Origin: Candidatus Levyibacteriota bacterium
GTDB taxonomy: Bacteria > Patescibacteriota > Microgenomatia > Levybacterales > UBA12049
Direction of reading: 5' to 3'
Assembly: GCA_016182225.1 (NCBI GenBank)
Contig: JACOXV010000004.1
Span: 1 to 25,740 of the forward strand
Length of the DNA: 25,740 nt
Of the stretch, positions 13,804-20,197 are shown piece by piece. Under the pieces are notes generated by a model, which saw only the letters and a list, made by a program, of their open reading frames with translations, was not told where the DNA came from and did no database searches. A program made the translations under genes and the position numbers. The number at the start of each line of letters is the position of its first letter. Position 1 is the stretch's first letter.

Positions 13804-14337
13804 ATGAAAATAATTTTAATAGGAATTCAAGGTGCAGGAAAATCAACTCAAGGAAATCTCTTGACAAATAAACTTAATATTCCCTATCTCTCCACAGGTC
13901 ATATTTTTCGCGATATGGCAAAAGAGAAGACTCCAATGGGGAGGTATATTAAGGAAACTATGAACGCGGGGTTTCTTATTCCGGATGATAAAACTATAGA
14001 AGTTGTCGAAGAATATTTAAAAAAATCCGAATATCAAAAAGGGTATATTATGGATGGATTTCCCAGAACCCTAGCTCAAGCAAAGAAATTTCATAATGGG
14101 ATCGACAAGGTATTCTATATTGAAGTATCGGATAAAGAAGCGCTCTGGAGGCTTTTTGGAAGAGATGAGAACAGAGAAGACGATACACTCGCTGCTATCA
14201 GAAAGAGAATAGCTTTATTTCATGAAGTGACAGAGCCGGTCCTTGATTATTATAAAGAAAAAGGTGCATTGGTGAGAATTAACGGGGAGCAATCAGTAGC
14301 AGATATTCATAAAGAGATAATGTCAAAAATATCCTAA
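13804..14337 (+). CDS. adk: Adenylate kinase, short form without full LID
   Basis: A 177-residue nucleotide kinase opening MKIILIGIQGAGKST (P-loop GIQGAGKS), with LSTGHIFRDM (AMP-binding) and IMDGFPRTLAQA. The LID stretch after LFGRDENREDD is only a few residues, with no zinc-binding cysteines, so this is a short-type enzyme against about 215 residues for long adenylate kinases. AMP as substrate is inferred from the secY-adk-map order and the FPRTxxQA motif; other NMPs are possible. Confidence 0.9.
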   Translation: MKIILIGIQGAGKSTQGNLLTNKLNIPYLSTGHIFRDMAKEKTPMGRYIKETMNAGFLIPDDKTIEVVEEYLKKSEYQKGYIMDGFPRTLAQAKKFHNGIDKVFYIEVSDKEALWRLFGRDENREDDTLAAIRKRIALFHEVTEPVLDYYKEKGALVRINGEQSVADIHKEIMSKIS

Positions 14338-14343
14338 TCCTCC

Positions 14344-14901
14344 ATGACCAAAGTTATAGCAATTGTAGGTATGCCCGGTGCAGGAAAAAGCGAAGCAAGC
14401 AATTTTTTCACTGAGAAAGGATTTGAAAGGCTATATTTTGGTTCTGTTGTTATTGATGGTTTAAAAGAGGAGAGCTTGGAGAGAACTGCAGAAAATGAGA
14501 AACAGTATAGGGAAAAGATTAGAAAAGAACTAGGAATGGCTGCCGTTGCTATAAAGATGTTTCCAGGAATTCAAGAAGAAGCAGATAAAAGTAAGAAAAT
14601 AGTATTGGATGGGCTTTATAGCTGGGAAGAGTACCTTTTTCTTAAAGAAAAGCTACCTTCTCTAATTCTTTTATGTATCTACGCAAAACCAAACATAAGG
14701 TACCAAAGATTATCCGAAAGACAAGAAAGAACATTTAGTAAAGAAGAAGCAAGGAAGAGAGATGTTGATGAAATTGAAGGAACAAATAAAGGGGGGCCGA
14801 TTGCGATTGCAGATTATTTGATAAAAAATGAAGGAACAAAAGAGGATTTTATGAAAGAATTAGAAAAATTCCTAAACCTATTCGAAAATGATAAATTATA
14901 A
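14344..14901 (+). CDS. P-loop kinase-like protein, UPF0200 type
   Basis: A 185-residue P-loop NTPase: VGMPGAGKSEASNFF (8-22), then FGSVVIDGLKEE, KIVLDGLYSWEEYLFLKEKLP and IYAKPNIRYQRLSERQER, ending IAIADYLIKNEGTKEDF. The order and spacing match the mainly archaeal UPF0200/dephospho-CoA-kinase-like family as I recall it. The substrate is unknown; dephospho-CoA or a nucleotide are guesses. It lies six bases after adk and overlaps map by 14 bases, so all three are co-translated. Confidence 0.7.
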   Translation: MTKVIAIVGMPGAGKSEASNFFTEKGFERLYFGSVVIDGLKEESLERTAENEKQYREKIRKELGMAAVAIKMFPGIQEEADKSKKIVLDGLYSWEEYLFLKEKLPSLILLCIYAKPNIRYQRLSERQERTFSKEEARKRDVDEIEGTNKGGPIAIADYLIKNEGTKEDFMKELEKFLNLFENDKL

Positions 14902-15667
14902 AACAGAAAAAGAGATAGAGATAATGCGCAAAGGCGGAAGGATTCTTGCCGATGTTTTGTATGAAGTATTAGATCATGTACAAGAAGGAGTATCCGAGCT
15001 CGAGCTTGATGATCTAGCAGAAAAATTAATTCTTGAAAAAGGAGGAGAGCCCGGATTTAAAAAAGTGGAAGGTTATAACAATACACTTTGTATTTCTACC
15101 AATGATGTTGTAGTTCACGGTGTTCCGGGAGGATATAGACTAAAAAAAGGTGATGTTGTGGGTATAGATTGCGGTGTTTTTTATGGCGGATTTCATACGG
15201 ATATGTCAGAAACGCAAAGGGTCTCAACAGATAACAAACAACATCTAACTAATAACAGAAAAGACAAAGTTGATATTTTTTTGGAAACAGGAAAAAGAGC
15301 GCTTGATGAGGCCATTAAAATTGCAGTTGCGGGAAATAGAGTGGGTCATATTTCCAAAACAATACAGGGCATTGTAGAAGGACAAAATTATTCAGTTGTG
15401 CGATCCTTAATAGGCCATGGTGTTGGAAAAGAGCTTCATGAAGAGCCTGAAGTTCCGGGTTTTCTAGACGAAGACATTAAAAGTACCCCTCTTTTGAAGC
15501 CGGGAATGACTATAGCCATCGAGGTAATTTATAACATGGGAGGTCACGAAGTCGTTATTGATAGAGGAGACGGATGGACCATACGAACAGAAGATGGTTC
15601 TTTATCCGGTTTATTTGAGAGAACTATTGCAATAACTGATAAAGAGCCATTGATACTTACAGCATAG
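14888..15667 (+). CDS. map: Methionine aminopeptidase type I
   Basis: A 259-residue enzyme that removes the initiator methionine from nascent proteins. Metal ligands are in place: Asp in VGIDCGVFYGG and in FHTDMSET, His in IGHGVGKELHEEP, Glu in MTIAIEVIY and the last Glu in GLFERTIAIT. VVHGVPG carries the substrate histidine. A short Asn/Lys-rich insert (STDNKQHLTNNRKDK, about 115-129) lies in a variable loop. The segment usually FEHT is FERT. The 14-base overlap with the kinase-like gene suggests coupling. Confidence 0.94.
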   Translation: MINYKTEKEIEIMRKGGRILADVLYEVLDHVQEGVSELELDDLAEKLILEKGGEPGFKKVEGYNNTLCISTNDVVVHGVPGGYRLKKGDVVGIDCGVFYGGFHTDMSETQRVSTDNKQHLTNNRKDKVDIFLETGKRALDEAIKIAVAGNRVGHISKTIQGIVEGQNYSVVRSLIGHGVGKELHEEPEVPGFLDEDIKSTPLLKPGMTIAIEVIYNMGGHEVVIDRGDGWTIRTEDGSLSGLFERTIAITDKEPLILTA

Positions 15668-15672
15668 AATTT

Positions 15673-15750
15673 TCAGAACACTCAGAAAACTCAGATCGTC
15701 AGAAAATCAGTAGTTCAGAATATCTGATCATCTGAAGTTCCGAGTTTTCC
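15673..15750. repeat. Octamer-phased palindromic array A
   Basis: The tetramer TCAG, drifting to TCTG, TCCG and TTCC on the right, starts at 15673, 15682, 15691, 15699, 15707, 15715, 15723, 15731, 15739 and 15747: two 9-base steps followed by seven exact 8-base steps. The intervening four or five bases vary. The left end (GAAAACTCAG) is complementary to the right end (CCGAGTTTTC), so the array folds on itself. It fills the space between map and the infA promoter. Confidence 0.75.
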
Positions 15751-15755
15751 AATTG

Positions 15756-15784
15756 TTGCTCTTTGGAGGCTAGTTTGGTATAAT
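15756..15784 (+). promoter_or_regulatory. Promoter of the infA-alpha block
   Basis: An extended -10, TGGTATAAT (15776-15784), with a poor -35 TTGCTC (15756-15761) at 17 bases. Transcription should begin near 15791, leaving a leader of about 115 bases before infA, in contrast with the leaderless promoters elsewhere. Confidence 0.7.
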
Positions 15785-15796
15785 TACCAAGATTTG

Positions 15797-15893
15797 AAAT
15801 AGTAAATTTAAAATTGTAAATTTTCATTGTAAAACGGCAAATAGAGAAGAATTTACGAGGAATTTTCTATTTGCTTTTTTATATTTACTATTT
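15797..15893 (+). promoter_or_regulatory. Structured infA leader with terminator-like hairpin
   Basis: Outer arms AAATAGTAAATTTAAAA (15797-15813) and TTTTATATTTACTATTT (15877-15893) match at 16 of 17 positions. Inside, GCAAATAGA (15837-15845) pairs perfectly with TCTATTTGC (15866-15874), followed by six T (15875-15880). The inner stem plus T-run is a terminator; the outer pairing uses part of the T-run, so the two could compete. The left arm is also a heptamer array (AATAGTA, AATTTAA, AATTGTA, AATTTTC, ATTGTAA). An attenuator is inferred. Confidence 0.6.
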
Positions 15894-15905
15894 AATATTC
15901 TTACG

Positions 15906-16121
15906 ATGGCTCATCAAGGATCATTTGAGGTAGAGGGAAAAGTTTTAGAATCTTTACCCAACACTTTGTTTAAAGTAGCGCTAGGGGATGGATCGGAAAT
16001 ACTTTGTCATCTTTCAGGAAAGATGAGAATGCATTTTATAAAAATTCTGCCCGGAGACAGAGTTAGGGTAGAAATGACGCCATATGATAAAACAAAGGGA
16101 AGAATTACTTACAGGATGTAA
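15906..16121 (+). CDS. infA: Translation initiation factor IF-1
   Basis: A 71-residue OB-fold protein with FEVEGKVLESLPNTLFKVAL, ILCHLSGKMRMHFIKILPGDRVRVEMTPYD and the closing KGRITYR, the normal IF-1 length and layout. IF-1 blocks the A site during initiation. It is the first gene of the alpha block and follows the structured leader. Confidence 0.97.
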   Translation: MAHQGSFEVEGKVLESLPNTLFKVALGDGSEILCHLSGKMRMHFIKILPGDRVRVEMTPYDKTKGRITYRM

Positions 16122-16123
16122 AT

Positions 16124-16237
16124 ATGAAAGTTCAAGCAAGCATAAAACCAAGGTGTCCAAAGTGCAAGATTATAAAGAGACGAGGAGTGTTATTCGTAGT
16201 TTGTGAAAACCCAAGACACAAACAGCGCCAGGGATAA
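16124..16237 (+). CDS. rpmJ: 50S ribosomal protein L36
   Basis: A 37-residue protein, MKVQASIKPRCPKCKIIKRR at the start and ending NPRHKQRQG. The zinc ligands Cys11, Cys14, Cys27 and His32 are all present, so it is the zinc-type L36. It begins two bases after the infA stop and ends four bases before rpsM. This is a real gene despite its size. Confidence 0.95.
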   Translation: MKVQASIKPRCPKCKIIKRRGVLFVVCENPRHKQRQG

Positions 16238-16241
16238 AATT

Positions 16242-16637
16242 ATGCGTATTTCAGGAGTAAATATACCAGACGAAAAAAAAGTAGAGATTTCACTTACCTA
16301 TCTTTATGGGATTGGAAGAGGTAATGTAGAGGATGTTTTGAAAAAAGCTGATGTTGACGGTTCTAAAAGAGCGAAAACTTTAACAGAAGACGAAGTAAAA
16401 AGAATTCAAAAAGCACTAGACGAATACAAAACAGAAGGAGATTTAAGAGCAGAAGTGGTTGAAAATATTAAAAGACTAAAGGAACTAGGGTCTTATAAAG
16501 GAATAAGACATGTAAGAAATCTCCCGGTACGAGGACAGCGAACAAGATCAAACGCAAGAACCAAAAGAGGAAAGAGAGTAACAATAGGAGCAATCAAGAA
16601 AGAAGTCGCAGTAAAAATGGGCTTAACCACGAAATAA
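16242..16637 (+). CDS. rpsM: 30S ribosomal protein S13
   Basis: The family start MRISGVNIPDEKKVEISLTYLYGIG is at ATG 16242 and gives 131 residues; the frame is open back to a GTG at 16203 inside rpmJ, which is unlikely to be used. GSYKGIRHVRNLPVRGQRTRSNARTKRG (about 93-120) is the conserved C-terminal block. S13 contacts the P-site tRNA and bridge B1. Confidence 0.96.
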   Translation: MRISGVNIPDEKKVEISLTYLYGIGRGNVEDVLKKADVDGSKRAKTLTEDEVKRIQKALDEYKTEGDLRAEVVENIKRLKELGSYKGIRHVRNLPVRGQRTRSNARTKRGKRVTIGAIKKEVAVKMGLTTK

Positions 16638-16642
16638 TTTAT

Positions 16643-17041
16643 ATGGCAAAAAAAGCTGTTAAAACAGAATCCAAAAAAAAATCAACAAAATCCATCAGTG
16701 AAAACGGAAGAGTTTATATTACCGCAACCTTTAACAATACTCTCGTAACTATAACTACTCATAAAGGAGATACGGTCGGATGGAGTTCATCTGGAGCAGC
16801 TGGATTTAAGGGTACTAGAAAATCTACTCCCTTTGCAGCTACAACTGCAGTAGAGAATGTAGCAAGAAAAGCAGTAGCTGCAGGGATTAAGAATGTAGAA
16901 GTTTTTATAAAAGGACCTGGCGCTGGAAGAGACTCTGCTTTAAGAGCAATTAAAAGCGCGGGTCTTTCTATTACCCAAATTGCAGACACTACTCCAATTC
17001 CGCATAACGGACCAAGAGCAAGTAAGAAGCGAAGGATTTAA
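16643..17041 (+). CDS. rpsK: 30S ribosomal protein S11
   Basis: A 132-residue S11 with a short basic head, then GRVYITATFNNTLVTITTHKGD, WSSSGAAGFKGTRKSTPFAA, VFIKGPGAGRDSALRAI and the closing DTTPIPHNGPRASKKRRI. It lies on the platform near the E site. Usual order and length; six bases after S13. Confidence 0.97.
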   Translation: MAKKAVKTESKKKSTKSISENGRVYITATFNNTLVTITTHKGDTVGWSSSGAAGFKGTRKSTPFAATTAVENVARKAVAAGIKNVEVFIKGPGAGRDSALRAIKSAGLSITQIADTTPIPHNGPRASKKRRI

Positions 17042-17076
17042 GATTTATGATTAATGATTTAAGAAAGGAGACAAAA

Positions 17077-17151
17077 GTTATAAGTTATAAATTATAAGTT
17101 ACAAGTTCGATCTTGGACTAATAACTTATAACTAAGCACTAATAACTAAGT
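17077..17151. repeat. Heptamer-phased palindromic array, rpsK-rpsD gap
   Basis: GTTA/ATTA/GTTC occurs at 17077, 17084, 17091, 17098 and 17105, exactly every seven bases. The complementary ACT units occur at 17117, 17124, 17131, 17138 and 17145 (ACTAATA, ACTTATA, ACTAAGC, ACTAATA, ACTAAGT). A CAAG-TTCGAT-CTTG turn (17103-17115) joins the halves, so the 75 bases form one long imperfect hairpin. An AAAGGAG at 17064-17070 lies before it and has no start codon nearby. Confidence 0.75.
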
Positions 17152-17156
17152 GATAA

Positions 17157-17759
17157 ATGGCAAGATATACTGGACCAAAACACAAATTAGCAAGAAGAGA
17201 AGGGGTAAATATATTAGACAAATCCTCCCAAAGTCTCGTTAGGAGATTAAATATTCCCCCTGGAGTGCATGGAAGAAAAAGAAAAAAAAGACTCTCAGAA
17301 TTTGGTGTTCAGCTTAGGGAAAAACAAAAAGCAAAAGCAACGTATGGTCTTTTGGAAAAACAATTTCATAATCTTTTCAAAAAAGTAGAAAGACAAAAGA
17401 AAGAAACGGGGGAATTGCTAATTGCTCTTCTTGAAACAAGATTAGATAATATGGTCTATAGACTTGGATTCGCCAATACCAGAGCGATGGCCAGGCAGTT
17501 AGTCTCACACGGACATGTACTGGTAAATGGAAAAAAGTTGACAATTCCTTCTTATCAAGTAAGACTTGATGATATTGTTTCTATTTCTCCAAAAATCCAG
17601 AAAAACAGTCAAATCGAGAAATCTCTAGAAGAAAGAAAAGATACGCTTTCATTCATTAAGAGAGAAGGTCTTTCGGGAAAGTTAGTCAGAATGCCCGAAA
17701 AAGAAGATGTTGAAGTTCCGTTCAATGTTCAGTTAATTATTGAATATTATTCGAGATAA
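17157..17759 (+). CDS. rpsD: 30S ribosomal protein S4
   Basis: A 200-residue S4 with LNIPPGVHGRKRKKRLSEFGVQLREKQKAKATYGLLEKQF in outline (about 31-70) and the S4 RNA-binding fold LDNMVYRLGFANTRAMARQLVSHGHVLVNGKKL. The four N-terminal zinc cysteines of some S4 proteins are absent. It nucleates 30S assembly. The preceding 115-base gap has the heptamer palindrome and no clear promoter. Confidence 0.97.
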   Translation: MARYTGPKHKLARREGVNILDKSSQSLVRRLNIPPGVHGRKRKKRLSEFGVQLREKQKAKATYGLLEKQFHNLFKKVERQKKETGELLIALLETRLDNMVYRLGFANTRAMARQLVSHGHVLVNGKKLTIPSYQVRLDDIVSISPKIQKNSQIEKSLEERKDTLSFIKREGLSGKLVRMPEKEDVEVPFNVQLIIEYYSR

Positions 17760-17776
17760 TGATAGAATAATTGCTT

Positions 17777-18700
17777 ATGGTAGAGCCGGTTTTTAAAATC
17801 AAAGAAGAAAAAGTTGGAGAAGATTATGGAGAGTTTGTGATTGAGCCTTTGGATCCAGGTTTTGGTCATACATTAGGTAACGCACTTAGAAGAGTTCTTC
17901 TTATTTCTATTCCCGGTGTTTCTGTTACTTCTGTCAAGATTTCAGGTGCAAAACACAAATTTTCAACAATCCCCGGAGTAAAAGAAAACATCGTAGAGCT
18001 TCTTTTAAACATTAAAGGATTAAACTTCAAGCTTCTTAATTCTAAAAATTCCAGTACAGTAAAACTTTCCGTGAAAGGTACTAAGGAAGTTACTGCAAAA
18101 GATTTAGAACCCTCAGAAGATGTAGAAATTGTAAATAAAGGTCACTATTTGGCTAATTTAGCTGATAAAAAAGCAAAGCTTGAGATGGAACTAACTGTTG
18201 AGAGAGGTCTTGGTTATTCGTTAGCTGAAGAGCGAAGAACAAATACTCTTGGAGTAATTCCAACAGATGCGGTTTTCACTCCAGTTAAAAGAGTAAATTA
18301 TGAAGTTTCTGCAACTCGTGTAGGAAGACAAACAAACTTAGATAAGCTTACTATTAAGATTTGGACCAACGGAGTAGTAAATCCAAAAGATGCACTCGAA
18401 GAAGCAGCTAAGACACTTTCTGCCTTTTTTCACCAAGTTTATGAACCAAAAGCAGTAGACGTACTGGAAACAGCTACTGTTTCAACAGGAGCCTCAGACA
18501 CAGCTCTTAAAATGACAGTTGATGAATTAGATCTTCCTACCAGGATTTATAACAGTCTTAGGAATGGCGGAATAGAAACAGTTGGACAGCTTTTAGAAAC
18601 TCCAAGGAAAGAGCTTATTTCAATGAGAAATATGGGTGGAAAGTCAATTGCTATAATTGAAGAAAAACTTAAAGAAAAAGGCATAGAAATACCTGCCTAA
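17777..18700 (+). CDS. rpoA: RNA polymerase alpha subunit
   Basis: A 307-residue alpha subunit. The N-terminal assembly domain includes FVIEPLDPGFGHTLGNALRRVLL (about 20-42) and a second part VNYEVSATRVGRQTNLDKLTIKIWTNG. The C-terminal DNA-binding domain is LDLPTRIYNSLRNGGIETVGQLLETPRKELISMRNMGGKS (from about residue 254). The ATG at 17777 is preferred over an in-frame TTG at 17771. It follows S4 by 17 bases, the usual alpha-operon order. Confidence 0.97.
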   Translation: MVEPVFKIKEEKVGEDYGEFVIEPLDPGFGHTLGNALRRVLLISIPGVSVTSVKISGAKHKFSTIPGVKENIVELLLNIKGLNFKLLNSKNSSTVKLSVKGTKEVTAKDLEPSEDVEIVNKGHYLANLADKKAKLEMELTVERGLGYSLAEERRTNTLGVIPTDAVFTPVKRVNYEVSATRVGRQTNLDKLTIKIWTNGVVNPKDALEEAAKTLSAFFHQVYEPKAVDVLETATVSTGASDTALKMTVDELDLPTRIYNSLRNGGIETVGQLLETPRKELISMRNMGGKSIAIIEEKLKEKGIEIPA

Positions 18701-18707
18701 AAAATGT

Positions 18708-18819
18708 TCGGAAGACTCAGAATACTCAGGTAGTCAGTAAATCAGATAGATCAGAGAGCCAGATTTTCTGATTTTCCGATACCCCGACACACAGTCCTCT
18801 GAGTTCTCCGAGTTTTCAG
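18708..18819. repeat. Octamer-phased palindromic array B
   Basis: TCAG-type tetramers (TCGG, TCAG, CCAG, TCTG, TCCG, CCCG, ACAG) begin at 18708, 18717, 18726, 18734, 18742, 18751, 18759, 18767, 18775, 18783, 18791, 18798, 18807 and 18816: steps of 8 with a few 7 or 9. The first steps (9, 9, 8, 8) are the same as in array A at 15673. The left end GGAAGACTCAGAATACTCAG is nearly the reverse complement of the right end. It fills the rpoA-rplQ gap. Confidence 0.75.
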
Positions 18820-18823
18820 AAAT

Positions 18824-19333
18824 ATGAGGAAAAACGTTTTCGGTAGACATTTTAAAAGAGATAGAAATGAAAGAAAGGCTTTATTTAAGAGTCTAATTTC
18901 ATCTCTTATTATGGATGAAAAAATAAAGACAACGGAAGCTAAGGCAAAATCCATAAAGAGCGAGGTGGATAAGTTGGTTACAAAAGCAAAGAAAGAAAAA
19001 CCCGTTAGAGGTTTGATTGATCCTTACATCAGATCCGATGCAGTGAATAAATTAATTGTTGAAATTGCCCCACGTTTTAAAAATCGAAATGGGGGATATA
19101 CTAGAATTGTTAAGCTAGGCAAAAGATTTTCGGATAATGCATCTATGGTGCTTATGGAATGGGTAGAGGGAGAGAAGGTAGAAGTTAAAAGTGAAAAAAC
19201 AAAAATTAAAAGTAACAGAGCAAAAGGTTCGAGGGCAAGTTTGAAACCGAATTCAAAAACAAAGCCGGGTTTAAAATTAAAAAAGGAGATTCCTTCTTCG
19301 CGTAAAGCAGTGAGGGGCAAGGCAAATAAATGA
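18824..19333 (+). CDS. rplQ: 50S ribosomal protein L17 with basic C-terminal tail
   Basis: Residues 1 to about 119 are L17: FGRHFKRDRNERKALFKSLISSLI, KIKTTEAKAKSIKSEVDKLVTKAK and YTRIVKLGKRFSDNASMVLMEWV. The last 50 residues are a Lys/Ser-rich tail, partly encoded by a heptamer array (19182-19216), giving 169 residues against about 120 usual. The stop TGA overlaps the rplM ATG (ATGA). The ATG follows array B with no clear ribosome binding site. Confidence 0.95.
   Translation: MRKNVFGRHFKRDRNERKALFKSLISSLIMDEKIKTTEAKAKSIKSEVDKLVTKAKKEKPVRGLIDPYIRSDAVNKLIVEIAPRFKNRNGGYTRIVKLGKRFSDNASMVLMEWVEGEKVEVKSEKTKIKSNRAKGSRASLKPNSKTKPGLKLKKEIPSSRKAVRGKANK
19182..19216. repeat. Heptamer-phased array inside rplQ
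   Basis: Units AAGTTAA, AAGTGAA, AAAACAA, AAATTAA, AAGTAAC in exact 7-base steps encode EVKSEKTKIKSN at the junction of the L17 core and its tail. Eighteen bases are nearly the same as in the array at 4618 within rplD. Confidence 0.65.
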
Positions 19334-19743
19334 AAACAACAAAAGCATCTGAAATAAAAAGAGAATGGCATCAAATTAATGTAGACGGGAAAATATTGGG
19401 AAGAGTCTCTTCTGATATTGCACAGCTGCTTATGGGCAAAGGTAAATCTTATTTTGTGAGAAATCTTGACTGCGGTGACTATGTAGTAGTAACTAATGCA
19501 AAAGGAATTAAGGTTACCGGAAAAAAAGCCGAAAATAAAAACTATTACAGACATTCCGGATATCCGGGAGGATTTAAAAAAGAAACCTTTGCGGATCTCA
19601 TGAATAGAAAACCAGAAGAAATAATAAGACACGCAGTTAAAGGTATGCTCCCTCAAAATAGATTGCGGGATAAAATGCTTAAAAGATTATTTGTTTTTCC
19701 GGAAGCAGAACATAAATACGAAGACAAATTCAAAGAAAATTAA
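19330..19743 (+). CDS. rplM: 50S ribosomal protein L13
   Basis: A 137-residue L13 with REWHQINVDGKILGRVSSDIAQLLMGKGK, YYRHSGYPGGFKKETFADL and HAVKGMLPQNRLRDKMLKRL. Length slightly under the usual 142. It overlaps the L17 stop by four bases and is followed two bases later by S9, the standard pair. Confidence 0.96.
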   Translation: MKTTKASEIKREWHQINVDGKILGRVSSDIAQLLMGKGKSYFVRNLDCGDYVVVTNAKGIKVTGKKAENKNYYRHSGYPGGFKKETFADLMNRKPEEIIRHAVKGMLPQNRLRDKMLKRLFVFPEAEHKYEDKFKEN

Positions 19744-19745
19744 AT

Positions 19746-20195
19746 ATGGCAGAAAATAAAAAAAATTTATCATATACATCAAGTGTTGGAAGAAGAAAAG
19801 CAGCAGTAGCAAGAGTCAGGCTTTATCCAAAAGTTCCGGACAATTTAATGATTGGAGACCAACTTCTCAAAAAAGGAGAGGTTGTGGTAAACGGAAAAGA
19901 AATTTCTGCCTATTTTAAAAGCAATGTTGCAAAGATAATGTATGAGAAGCCTTTTCAGGTAACGAATACTCTTAATAAATTTGGAATAAGCATTCGGGTA
20001 ACAGGCGGAGGACAAAATAGTCAACTTGATGCGACTATATTGGCAATTTCCAGAGCGCTATCGGGAGTTGATTCTTCATTTAAAGAAATCCTAAGAAAAA
20101 AAGGCTTACTTACCGTAGATCAAAAAGTTAGAGAAAGAAGAAAAGTAGGAACAGGCGGAAAAGCGAGGCGTACTAAACAATCTCCAAAGAGGTAA
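19746..20195 (+). CDS. rpsI: 30S ribosomal protein S9
   Basis: A 149-residue S9 with SVGRRKAAVARVRLYP, a VNGKEISAYF block, VTGGGQNSQLDATILAISRAL and the C-terminal GTGGKARRTKQSPKR tail, whose last residues reach the P-site tRNA. It ends the ribosomal block. The next gene is on the other strand and its stop is only two bases away, with no terminator between them. Confidence 0.96.
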   Translation: MAENKKNLSYTSSVGRRKAAVARVRLYPKVPDNLMIGDQLLKKGEVVVNGKEISAYFKSNVAKIMYEKPFQVTNTLNKFGISIRVTGGGQNSQLDATILAISRALSGVDSSFKEILRKKGLLTVDQKVRERRKVGTGGKARRTKQSPKR

Positions 20196-20197
20196 GT

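Noticed and set aside
15673..18819. Arrays A and B considered as CRISPR
   Set aside because: The repeat is only four fixed bases with a step of 8; there are no 25-37-base repeats, no spacers and no cas genes.
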